A DNA stretch of 5,761 nucleotides from Planctomycetota bacterium (GTDB lineage Bacteria > Planctomycetota > Phycisphaerae > WQYP01), in assembly GCA_021828925.1 (NCBI GenBank), contig JAJZCT010000250.1, forward strand, positions 1 to 5,761, in the 5' to 3' direction. The position numbers and the translations under genes were made by a program. The first letter of the stretch is position 1. Every line of letters begins with the position of its first letter. This document shows positions 1-5,211 of this stretch, in pieces. The notes below the pieces were generated by a model, which was not told the DNA's origin, did not search any database, and saw only the letters and a list, made by a program, of their open reading frames with translations.

Positions 1-144
1 CCTGACGGGAAAAGAATCTCCCGCGCCACCTTGCTTACACCAGACTCCTCCGACGCGGGGCTTAACGGCCTTTATGATCTGCTGCTTGAAACTCTCCGCC
101 AGCGCGGCAGTGCGGAAATCATGGAGTTGATCAGTTCCCGGTGA
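1..144 (+). CDS. C-terminal end of an unrecognised protein (partial)
   Basis: An open frame runs from the left edge to a TGA at 142-144, leaving the last 47 residues of a protein whose start lies outside the window. The fragment has a polar stretch followed by a leucine-rich, probably helical end (around LNGLYDLLLETLRQRG) and finishes in ELISSR. I do not recognise the family, and no catalytic or metal-binding motif is visible. It lies on the same strand as the ferredoxin gene, whose start is 105 nt downstream. Coding is supported by an uninterrupted frame with ordinary codon use, but 144 nt is short evidence. No T-rich intrinsic terminator follows it. Confidence 0.55.
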   Translation, partial: PDGKRISRATLLTPDSSDAGLNGLYDLLLETLRQRGSAEIMELISSR

Positions 145-170
145 AATTTGAAATCCGCACTTCCCGACAC

Positions 171-199
171 TTGCAACGCCGAGCGTTGGGTTGCATACT
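171..199 (+). promoter_or_regulatory. Possible sigma70-type promoter with dyad in the spacer, upstream of ferredoxin
   Basis: TTGCAA (171-176) and CATACT (194-199) are separated by 17 nt, each matching the consensus at 4 of 6 positions. A 6-bp inverted repeat, CAACGC-CGA-GCGTTG (174-188), overlaps the -35 box and the spacer. It could be an operator or simply a small hairpin. A start near 206 would give a leader of about 44 nt. The assignment rests only on spacing and box similarity. Confidence 0.25.
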
Positions 200-213
200 C
201 ATGGCGTAAAATA

Positions 214-233
214 TGTGGTCCTGATGGACCGCG
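214..233 (+). promoter_or_regulatory. Leader hairpin just upstream of the ferredoxin ribosome binding site
   Basis: TGTGGTCC (214-221) and GGACCGCG (226-233) can form an 8-bp RNA stem, two pairs of which are G-U, around a TGAT loop. The core GGTCC/GGACC is perfect. The Shine-Dalgarno sequence starts 4 nt downstream, at 237. The hairpin could affect mRNA stability or ribosome access. No T-tract follows, so it is not an intrinsic terminator. Confidence 0.35.
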
Positions 234-249
234 CTTGAAGGATACGACA

Positions 250-624
250 ATGCCTAAACTTACCGTTGAAAATCTGGGCGATTTTGAAGTTCCCGCCGGC
301 ACCCGACTGGTCAACGCACTTACTGATATTGTGAAAATTGATCAGTTCCACGCCTGCGGAGGCCACGCTCGCTGCACAACATGCCGCGTACAAATTGAGC
401 ACGGCGAGCCGACAAAAATCACGGAAGCGGAAAGAAATATCATGAAACAGCGAGGTCTGACCGGCCAGCCCGGTATGCGTCTTAGCTGCCAGATCTTGTG
501 CGACCATGATATGACTATACGCGTTATAAGCCGATGGAAGGGCACGGGAGCCAAAGACGCCGGTGGTCGTCCAACGGATATGATTGAACCACCGCCGGTT
601 TGGATGGAGAAAACCGCTGGCTGA
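250..624 (+). CDS. [2Fe-2S] ferredoxin, adrenodoxin-like cysteine spacing
   Basis: A 124-residue soluble one-electron carrier of the [2Fe-2S] ferredoxin (beta-grasp) family, presumably cytoplasmic. The cluster ligands are visible: C36, C42 and C45 in ACGGHARCTTC, and C80 in RLSC. This gives C-x5-C-x2-C-x34-C, closer to adrenodoxin-type than to plant-type spacing (C-x4-C-x2-C). C84 is an extra cysteine close to the fourth ligand. The fold appears to end near residue 95. A polar, proline-containing tail of about 28 residues follows, with no recognised domain. The ATG at 250 is preceded by GAAGGA (237-242) at 7-nt spacing. The frame is open back to a TTG at 148, but those 34 extra codons look unlike ferredoxin. 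The redox partner cannot be deduced: no reductase or oxygenase is adjacent. The zinc-ribbon gene follows after 50 nt on the same strand, so co-transcription is possible. Confidence 0.9.
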   Translation: MPKLTVENLGDFEVPAGTRLVNALTDIVKIDQFHACGGHARCTTCRVQIEHGEPTKITEAERNIMKQRGLTGQPGMRLSCQILCDHDMTIRVISRWKGTGAKDAGGRPTDMIEPPPVWMEKTAG

Positions 625-629
625 AAAGG

Positions 630-657
630 CTCAATTTTGGTAGACTACGGGATTGAG
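630..657. repeat. Imperfect dyad between ferredoxin and zinc-ribbon genes
   Basis: CTCAAT (630-635) and ATTGAG (652-657) form a perfect 6-bp inverted repeat. Nested inside is GTAGACTAC (640-648), a second dyad whose centre is within half a base of the first. It ends 6 nt before the ribosome binding site of the downstream gene (GAGG, 664-667). It could be an operator or an mRNA hairpin. It lacks a T-tract, so termination is unlikely. Confidence 0.3.
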
Positions 658-674
658 GACTTTGAGGTTACGAC

Positions 675-1430
675 ATGACGGTGTTCACTATAATCCCTTC
701 TCTCCTGGTGCTTTATCGAATTGATCATGATTTATATGAATTTAATAACCGCCTGACGGCAGTCATGAAGGATCAGGTGGCCATCGAAAACAACATGACC
801 CGACTCAACGCAAGCCTGGCGGAATTTGAATCCGCGGGCCGGAAGCTTCAGGCCACGATTTCTTCCCATGAATTGGACATGAAAAGCCGACAGGAGCACA
901 TCGAAAAAATGCGCACCAGCCTAAATAACGCCAAGACCAATAAAGAATATTCTGCCATTCTCATCCAGATTTCCGCGGAAAAAGAGGAAGTCAGTAAAAT
1001 TGAAACCACTATTTTCGACTTCATGGGCCAACTGGAAACCAATATGAAGTCCGCTTCCGGCATACGCGAACAATTAGATGCGGCCCAAAAGAGCCTTGAG
1101 GACTCGCGCCGCCAAAGCAGTCAGCGCGTTTCCGACCTGCAAGCCCATATCCGTGAACTCCAGCATAATCGCGAGCGGGCGCTCAACGCGGTACCGCCGG
1201 AATCGCGCAAGCAATATGATCGCATCTGTCAGCGTTATCCCGGAGATGCCATGGCTTCCGTGGACTTTAGCGAAAACGACATGGAAACCATCACTTGCGG
1301 CGGTTGCTTTATGGGCCTGAACATTGAAGACGTCAACCTGTTGCGCGGGCGTGATGAAATCCGCAGATGCCAGTCCTGCGGGCGAATTCTTTATCTGCCG
1401 GAAATGCTTCCTCAGCAAGCTTCGACCTGA
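675..1430 (+). CDS. Coiled-coil protein with C-terminal C4-type zinc ribbon (CT398/HP0958-like)
   Basis: A 251-residue protein with the layout of the CT398/HP0958 (FlgZ)/Rv2229c family. Residues from about 15 to 170 form a long charged, heptad-like helical hairpin containing the characteristic TNKEYSAIL segment (88-96), and a zinc ribbon sits at the C-terminus. The ribbon ligands are C208 and C211 (CGGC), then C232 and C235 (CQSCGRILYLPE), giving C-x2-C-x20-C-x2-C. Family members are proposed nucleic-acid-binding or adaptor proteins. HP0958 is linked to flagellar biogenesis through RpoN and flagellin mRNA, but most homologues have no assigned role and nothing flagellar is nearby. The ATG at 675 is preceded by GAGG (664-667) at 7-nt spacing. 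The length is normal for the family. An RNase HI gene follows, an arrangement also known from Mycobacterium tuberculosis (Rv2229c-Rv2228c). The family call is firm; the function is not known. Confidence 0.85.
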   Translation: MTVFTIIPSLLVLYRIDHDLYEFNNRLTAVMKDQVAIENNMTRLNASLAEFESAGRKLQATISSHELDMKSRQEHIEKMRTSLNNAKTNKEYSAILIQISAEKEEVSKIETTIFDFMGQLETNMKSASGIREQLDAAQKSLEDSRRQSSQRVSDLQAHIRELQHNRERALNAVPPESRKQYDRICQRYPGDAMASVDFSENDMETITCGGCFMGLNIEDVNLLRGRDEIRRCQSCGRILYLPEMLPQQAST

Positions 1431-1435
1431 GACTA

Positions 1436-1464
1436 TTTTCAAATTATCTTTTGCCGGTAATAAT
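1436..1464 (+). promoter_or_regulatory. Possible sigma70-type promoter upstream of RNase HI
   Basis: TTTTCA (1436-1441, 4 of 6 consensus positions) and AATAAT (1459-1464, 5 of 6) are separated by 17 nt, immediately after the zinc-ribbon stop codon. A start near 1471 would put the terminator-like hairpin at 1476-1500 at the very 5' end of the transcript. The region is AT-rich compared with its surroundings, so chance matches are likely. Confidence 0.3.
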
Positions 1465-1475
1465 GCGTTTTGAAT

Positions 1476-1505
1476 CCCGGTCAGGCGATTGGTAACCGGG
1501 TTTTT
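1476..1505 (+). terminator. Terminator-like hairpin between zinc-ribbon gene and RNase HI
   Basis: CCCGGT (1476-1481) pairs perfectly with ACCGGG (1495-1500) around a 13-nt loop and is followed directly by TTTTT (1501-1505). This is the layout of a factor-independent terminator, although the stem is short and the loop large. It lies 46 nt after the zinc-ribbon stop and 19 nt before the RNase HI start. It may end the upstream transcript or act as a leader element that limits RNase HI expression. Confidence 0.5.
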
Positions 1506-1524
1506 CCGCTGGGATTTTGGAGAC

Positions 1525-2007
1525 ATGTCATTGCACTATTCAACTCTGGTGATGCAGTTTGACGGTGGATCACGGGGGAATCCGGGGCCTGCGGGGTGCG
1601 GCGTGACGCTCACGACCGCCACTGGGGAACTGGTCTATGAACTTGGTGATTATCTGGGCACGCATACGAACAACTACGCCGAGTACACCGGTTTGATTCG
1701 CGGCGTTGATGCGGCGGTGAAGCTGGGGGCACGAAAACTGGAAATTCGCGCCGACAGCGAACTGGTAGTGCGGCAGATTCTGGGTATTTATCGCGTGAAA
1801 AACGCCACGCTCAAGCCATTGTATCAACAGGCCATGGAGCTGTTACATAAAATCCCCGCCTGGTCGATTCAACATGTTTACCGCAGTTCCAATGCCCGGC
1901 CCGATGAATTGGCGAATATGGCCATGAATCGCAAGCGCGCGGTCTACAGCGGACCGGCTGCTGACATCTTGCACCCTACGGAAGAACCGCAGCAGAAGTC
2001 CGGCTGA
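1525..2007 (+). CDS. rnhA: Ribonuclease HI family protein (type 1 RNase H, no basic protrusion)
   Basis: A 160-residue RNase H-fold nuclease expected to cut the RNA strand of RNA-DNA hybrids such as R-loops and replication primers. All four acidic metal ligands are visible: D13 in FDGGSRGNPGPAG, E53 in NNYAEYTGL, D77 in RADSELV and D127 in NARPDELAN. The region after D77 runs directly into ILGIYRVKNATLKPLY without the lysine/tryptophan-rich basic protrusion of the E. coli enzyme. It therefore resembles the short class seen in archaea, actinobacteria and many other bacteria. The frame is open back to a TTG at 1489, but the ATG at 1525 gives the normal number of residues before the DGGS strand. 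The nearest GGAG (1519-1522) is only 2 nt from this ATG, an unusually tight spacing. An ATG at 1552 would remove most of the first strand. The last 20 or so residues form a polar tail. Confidence 0.9.
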   Translation: MSLHYSTLVMQFDGGSRGNPGPAGCGVTLTTATGELVYELGDYLGTHTNNYAEYTGLIRGVDAAVKLGARKLEIRADSELVVRQILGIYRVKNATLKPLYQQAMELLHKIPAWSIQHVYRSSNARPDELANMAMNRKRAVYSGPAADILHPTEEPQQKSG

Positions 2008-2095
2008 TTTTCGCCGTCGATGTTGCGGGCTTCGTACCGCCCCTGCCGATAGCTTTTAATACTACCGCATAAGTCCGTATGATCCTCCGTGGCGG

Positions 2096-2153
2096 AAAAT
2101 TGGAGAGGCGATTGCCCTTTTGGGAAACGCAAGCACGAAAACACCAATTTTTT
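2096..2153 (+). repeat. 8-bp inverted repeat with T6 run, between RNase HI and thioredoxin genes
   Basis: AAAATTGG (2096-2103) is perfectly complementary to CCAATTTT (2144-2151), whose T-run continues to 2153. The 40-nt loop contains a small inner stem-loop, TTGC (2112-2115) with GCAA (2129-2132). The outer stem is AT-rich and the loop long, so this is a weak terminator candidate for the RNase HI transcript. The rest of the 188-nt gap holds only the promoter and direct repeats described separately; I see no small gene in it. Confidence 0.25.
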
Positions 2154-2191
2154 CCACTATGCCTATAATACAGCGGCTGCATTGGGAAACG
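2120..2191 (+). repeat. 10-bp direct repeat flanking the thioredoxin promoter
   Basis: TTGGGAAACG occurs at 2120-2129 and again at 2182-2191, start to start 62 bp, which is close to six helical turns. The copies bracket the TATAAT box at 2164-2169. The second copy ends 4 nt before the thioredoxin ATG. They could be paired binding sites for a regulator, or a coincidence. Confidence 0.3.
2164..2169 (+). promoter_or_regulatory. Perfect TATAAT -10 box upstream of the thioredoxin-like gene
   Basis: TATAAT at 2164-2169 matches the sigma70 -10 consensus exactly and ends 26 nt before the ATG at 2196, leaving a leader of about 20 nt. No good TTGACA-like box is visible at 16-18 nt spacing. A TG lies just upstream (2160-2161) but is one base out of register for an extended -10. 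The missing -35 suggests an activator or a weak promoter. Confidence 0.45.
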
Positions 2192-2195
2192 GACC

Positions 2196-2711
2196 ATGAA
2201 AAAGCCTCGCCACCATTACAACAACTTTCCTTTGCAATCCGTAATCATTATGGCATTGTTTACCGCGACGTTGATTTTCGTGGCGCTATGGCCGCAGTTA
2301 ACTAATCTGGCGGCCAAGTTCGGTATCGCCGCCGCGCCGGGGCATATCCTATGGCATAACCGGCTTGCCCGCGGCCAGCAGCAAAGCCAAAGCACCGGCC
2401 GTCTACTGCTGGTAGACTTCCAGGCATCATGGTGCCCTCCCTGCCGATTAATGGATCGCACGGTTTGGACGGATCCAGCCGTGGCCAATGTAGTCAATCA
2501 TCATTTTATCGCGATTCGTGAAGATATTGATTCGCCGACGGGAAAAGCGGATGCGCGAAAACTTGGCGTCCAAGTCCTGCCCACAGTACTGGTTTTGAAC
2601 GCCCGCGGCAATATTGTCAGTGTCGCCCAGAGCATGGGGCCGCGGCAAACTCGACAATTTCTAACCCAGTCGCTAGCCACCGCCGCAGTGACTGGCACCG
2701 CCGAAAAATAG
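2196..2711 (+). CDS. Membrane-anchored thioredoxin-like protein with CPPC active site
   Basis: A 171-residue protein with a basic N-terminus (MKKPRHH) and one hydrophobic segment at about residues 14-36 (SVIIMALFTATLIFVALW), an uncleaved anchor or signal peptide. The thioredoxin domain (about 65-160) should therefore face outside the cytoplasm. The active site is DFQASWCPPC (C80, C83), with the conserved cis-proline at P129 (VLPT) and the usual glycine turn after it (NARGNI). It probably catalyses thiol-disulfide exchange in the envelope. The pattern W-T-D-P-A-V after the active site is typical of the thioredoxin_7/DsbD-gamma-like group. Whether it reduces or oxidises its partners cannot be told, and no DsbD, cytochrome c maturation or other partner gene is adjacent. 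The ATG at 2196 is chosen because it keeps the basic residues before the anchor; its ribosome binding site is weak (GGGA at 2184-2187). It converges on araD, with 22 nt between the stop codons. Confidence 0.8.
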   Translation: MKKPRHHYNNFPLQSVIIMALFTATLIFVALWPQLTNLAAKFGIAAAPGHILWHNRLARGQQQSQSTGRLLLVDFQASWCPPCRLMDRTVWTDPAVANVVNHHFIAIREDIDSPTGKADARKLGVQVLPTVLVLNARGNIVSVAQSMGPRQTRQFLTQSLATAAVTGTAEK

Positions 2712-2726
2712 CCACCCGGCGGTGCC
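2694..2726. terminator. GC-rich hairpin between convergent genes, possible bidirectional terminator
   Basis: GGCACCGCC (2694-2702) and GGCGGTGCC (2718-2726) form a perfect 9-bp stem, 8 pairs of them G-C, around a 15-nt loop. The left arm lies in the last codons of the thioredoxin gene and the loop spans its stop codon. On the other strand the stem begins 7 nt after the araD stop. Neither side is followed by a T-tract, so it is not a classic intrinsic terminator. It may protect 3' ends or block antisense readthrough. Confidence 0.4.
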
Positions 2727-2733
2727 GATGAGG

Positions 2734-3438
2734 TCAACCTTTCTGGCCATAGTAAGCGCCGGGGCCGTGCTTGCGTAGAAAATGTTTATCCAGCAACTCA
2801 TCAGGAATCGGCTGAACATCGGGTGCCAGGGCCAGGGTTTCCAGTTGCATTTTGGCCACCAGTTCCAGAACCAACGCATTTTCCAACGCTTTAGCGGCTG
2901 TCGGCCCCCACGCAAACGGTGCATGGCTTGCCACCAGAATGCCGGGGATTTGGGCCGGATTCAATCCACGTTCTTTGAAGCATTCCAAAATAATGCGACC
3001 GGTATTTAATTCATAGTCCGTCTGAATTTCTTCCGGGGTTAAATCTCTGGTTACCGGTACGGTACCGTAAAAAGTGTCCGCGTGGGTCGTACCCAAACAG
3101 GTAATTTCCCGTTTGGCCTGCGCAAAGCTTGTGGCATGGATGGAGTGCGTATGTACAATACCGCCGATGTTCGGACAATTCTGATATAAATATAAATGTG
3201 TGGGTGTATCCGAGGATGGGCGGGCACTGCCATCAATCACGCGACCATCCGCCAGCGAAAGCACCACCACATCCGCAGGCTGCAATTTTTCATAGGGCAC
3301 ACCGCTGGGTTTAATGGCCATAACGCCCGCGGAACGGTCTACGCCGCTGACATTCCCCCACGTTAACGCCACCAGCCCCAGAGTCACCAAGTCACGATTG
3401 GCCTGACATACCAACTGCTTAAGTTCATCATGCGGCAT
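2734..3438 (-). CDS. araD: L-ribulose-5-phosphate 4-epimerase
   Basis: A 234-residue class II aldolase/epimerase that converts L-ribulose 5-phosphate to D-xylulose 5-phosphate, the last step of L-arabinose catabolism. It aligns by eye along its whole length with E. coli AraD (231 residues): LTWGNVSGVDR, IKPSGVPYEKL, PSSDTPTH, GGIVHTHS, GTTHADTFYGT, SHAPFAWG and the C-terminal LRKHGPGAYYGQ. The zinc ligands are present as H96, H98 and H172, and D77, D121 and Y230 match the E. coli catalytic set (D76, D120, Y229) with a constant offset of one. These residues separate AraD from the related fuculose aldolase. The ATG at 3438 is 2 nt after the araB stop, and its AGGAG site (3445-3449 on the complement, 6-nt spacing) lies inside the end of araB, implying translational coupling. 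The enzyme is cytoplasmic. Confidence 0.95.
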   Translation of the reverse strand: MPHDELKQLVCQANRDLVTLGLVALTWGNVSGVDRSAGVMAIKPSGVPYEKLQPADVVVLSLADGRVIDGSARPSSDTPTHLYLYQNCPNIGGIVHTHSIHATSFAQAKREITCLGTTHADTFYGTVPVTRDLTPEEIQTDYELNTGRIILECFKERGLNPAQIPGILVASHAPFAWGPTAAKALENALVLELVAKMQLETLALAPDVQPIPDELLDKHFLRKHGPGAYYGQKG

Positions 3439-3440
3439 AT

Positions 3441-5129
3441 TCAGCTCCTGGCCTGATCGCGAATGTCCAGTAACTCTTTCATCACCGTGCCAAGATGGGC
3501 GGTGGAATCCTTACGGCCAAAGGCATCATGCAGTTGACGATATACTCTGAACAACCGTTCATATACCGCCACATGTCCGCTGATGGGCGTAAAAATACGC
3601 GCCGGCTCACCGACCATGCGGGCAATGGCGTCGTCAAAGGTGTCATGGCCGCCGCGGCTTTTTCCCGCAGCCACTGCCCCCGCAATAGCCGCGCCAAAGG
3701 CACAGGTTTGTCCGCTCCGTGAGACGCCCACCGGCCGATTCATGACATCGGCGTAAATCTGCATGGCCAAATGATTTTTCGCCGATATACCGCCGCCGTT
3801 AATGACCCGATGTACCGGCAGGCCAAATTCCTCAAAACGTTCCATAATAATCCGCGCGCCAAAAGCGGTGGCTTCAATAAGAGCACGATAAATTTCCGCA
3901 GGTGTGCTGTGCAAGGTCAGCCCCATAATTAACCCGGTGAGTCGCTGGTCCACCAGAATAGTGCGGTTACCATTATGCCAATCCAAACTCAACAGGCCGC
4001 TGGCACCCGGTTTCATTTCCGAGGCCGCTTGGGTCAACGCTTCATGGGAGCCTGCGTTTCCCTGCGGCTGCACCACCGATACAAACCAGTTAAATATATC
4101 CCCCACCGCGGATTGCCCGGCTTCCAGGCCAAAATAATCCGGAAGAACCGATCCTGGCACGATGCCGCAAAGCCCCGGTATATCCGCGAGCTTCTCGCTT
4201 TCCGGCACGACCATAATATCACATGTAGATGTGCCGATAAGTTTGACCAGCACATTACTTTTTATTCCTGCGCCCACCGCCCCAAGATGCGCATCAAAGG
4301 CCCCCACCGCTACGGGTATTCCCGCCGGCAGTCCAAAGGCTTCGGCATACTGCGGTGTTAATGCACCAGCTGCCTGCGCCGACGAATATGCTTTTCCGGC
4401 AAGTGTTTTTCCGACCCGCACCAGGCCCGGGTCAAGTTGTCCAAGGAATTCAGCATCCGGATAGCCGCCCCAGGCCGGATTATAAAATGCCTTATGACCC
4501 GCGGCGCAAATTCCCCGCCGCAGCTTGCCCGGCTCCATCGTGCCGGTAATGGCGGCGGGAATCCAATCAGCAATTTCCACCCATGTATAAGCGGCTTGAA
4601 ATACTTTTGGGGACGTGCGGGCGCAATGTAGAATTTTTGCCCAGAACCACTCCGATGAATAGCGACCGCCGCACTTTGCCAGATATTGCGGGCGCAGCTT
4701 GCCCGCCACCGTGGTTATTTCTTCCGCTTCAGCGTGCGAAGTGTGATCCTTCCATAGCCAGACTTTGGCCGCCGGATCGTCGGCAAATGCCGGATCAAAC
4801 GCCAGCGACCAGCCGTGTTGATCTACCGGCATGGGTGAACTGCCGGTGGTATCCACACCGATGCCGATAATCTGTGAGGGGGAAAAACCTGTGACGCGCT
4901 GCGTTGCCAATGCCAGCGCATCTCGAATCGCGGATTGGGTGCCATCCAGATAATCCTGCGGGTGCTGCCGCGCCAGCAACGGATCGCGCGAATCCACAAT
5001 CACCCCGTCTGTGCCATGGCGATAATTGCACACGCCGGTCGCAATTTCGTCACCCGATGCGACATCCACCACCAGTGCCCGCACTGAAGCCGTGCCAAAA
5101 TCCAGTCCAATGGCATAATGCGATGACAT
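3441..5129 (-). CDS. araB: L-ribulokinase
   Basis: A 562-residue FGGY-family sugar kinase that phosphorylates L-ribulose to L-ribulose 5-phosphate with ATP. The N-terminal phosphate-binding motif is IGLDFGTASVRAL (D10). LWKDHTSHAEAEEI near residue 125 matches the ribulokinase signature seen in E. coli AraB. The predicted catalytic base is D279 in VGAFDAHLGAVG. GTSTCD (about 299-304), INGGGISAKN (443-452) and the adjacent QTCAFGAAIAGAV form the C-terminal nucleotide-binding lobe. The length is normal for AraB. The frame also opens with an ATG at 5141, giving 566 residues. I prefer the ATG at 5129 because AAGGA lies 4 nt before it, it leaves 7 residues before GLDFG much like E. coli AraB, and no clear ribosome binding site precedes 5141. 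It is the middle gene of the operon: 2 nt before araD, and 82 nt after the isomerase stop. Confidence 0.95.
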   Translation of the reverse strand: MSSHYAIGLDFGTASVRALVVDVASGDEIATGVCNYRHGTDGVIVDSRDPLLARQHPQDYLDGTQSAIRDALALATQRVTGFSPSQIIGIGVDTTGSSPMPVDQHGWSLAFDPAFADDPAAKVWLWKDHTSHAEAEEITTVAGKLRPQYLAKCGGRYSSEWFWAKILHCARTSPKVFQAAYTWVEIADWIPAAITGTMEPGKLRRGICAAGHKAFYNPAWGGYPDAEFLGQLDPGLVRVGKTLAGKAYSSAQAAGALTPQYAEAFGLPAGIPVAVGAFDAHLGAVGAGIKSNVLVKLIGTSTCDIMVVPESEKLADIPGLCGIVPGSVLPDYFGLEAGQSAVGDIFNWFVSVVQPQGNAGSHEALTQAASEMKPGASGLLSLDWHNGNRTILVDQRLTGLIMGLTLHSTPAEIYRALIEATAFGARIIMERFEEFGLPVHRVINGGGISAKNHLAMQIYADVMNRPVGVSRSGQTCAFGAAIAGAVAAGKSRGGHDTFDDAIARMVGEPARIFTPISGHVAVYERLFRVYRQLHDAFGRKDSTAHLGTVMKELLDIRDQARS

Positions 5130-5211
5130 AAGTTCCTTCATTCGTCGATCACTTCGCTTCCAAGTTATAGCCCGTCTTTCCCCGCCCGAGTCCCACGTTC
5201 ATCACCGGCCA

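Noticed and set aside
148..249. Ferredoxin extended upstream to the TTG at 148
   Set aside because: The 34 extra codons show no ferredoxin-like sequence, the TTG has no clear ribosome binding site, and the region holds promoter-like and hairpin elements. The ATG at 250 has a good site at 7 nt.
199..507. Minus-strand open frame antisense to the ferredoxin
   Set aside because: It mirrors the ferredoxin gene, whose cysteine motif proves the plus-strand reading. Its own translation shows no recognisable domain.
1489..1524. RNase HI extended upstream to the TTG at 1489
   Set aside because: The extension would be translated from the loop and T-tail of the hairpin and adds residues absent from the family.
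1074..1526. 150-codon minus-strand open frame antisense to the zinc-ribbon gene
   Set aside because: It overlaps a gene with clear zinc-ribbon ligands, has no recognisable motif, and runs through the intergenic hairpin.
2120..2305. 61-codon plus-strand open frame overlapping the start of the thioredoxin gene
   Set aside because: It runs through the promoter and the anchor-coding region in another frame, and lacks a ribosome binding site and any motif.
2734..3438. Class II aldolase read as L-fuculose-1-phosphate aldolase, suggesting a fucose pathway
   Set aside because: Full-length similarity to AraD, including the catalytic D121 and Y230 equivalents, and an adjacent ribulokinase rather than a fuculokinase.
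3975..4361. 128-codon plus-strand open frame antisense to araB
   Set aside because: AraB motifs are continuous on the other strand across this region. The antisense translation is low-complexity in character and has no family features.
5142..5211. Possible terminator, promoter or riboswitch between the isomerase and araB
   Set aside because: No stem with a T-tract, no convincing promoter boxes and no conserved RNA element are visible. It looks like a plain operon spacer.
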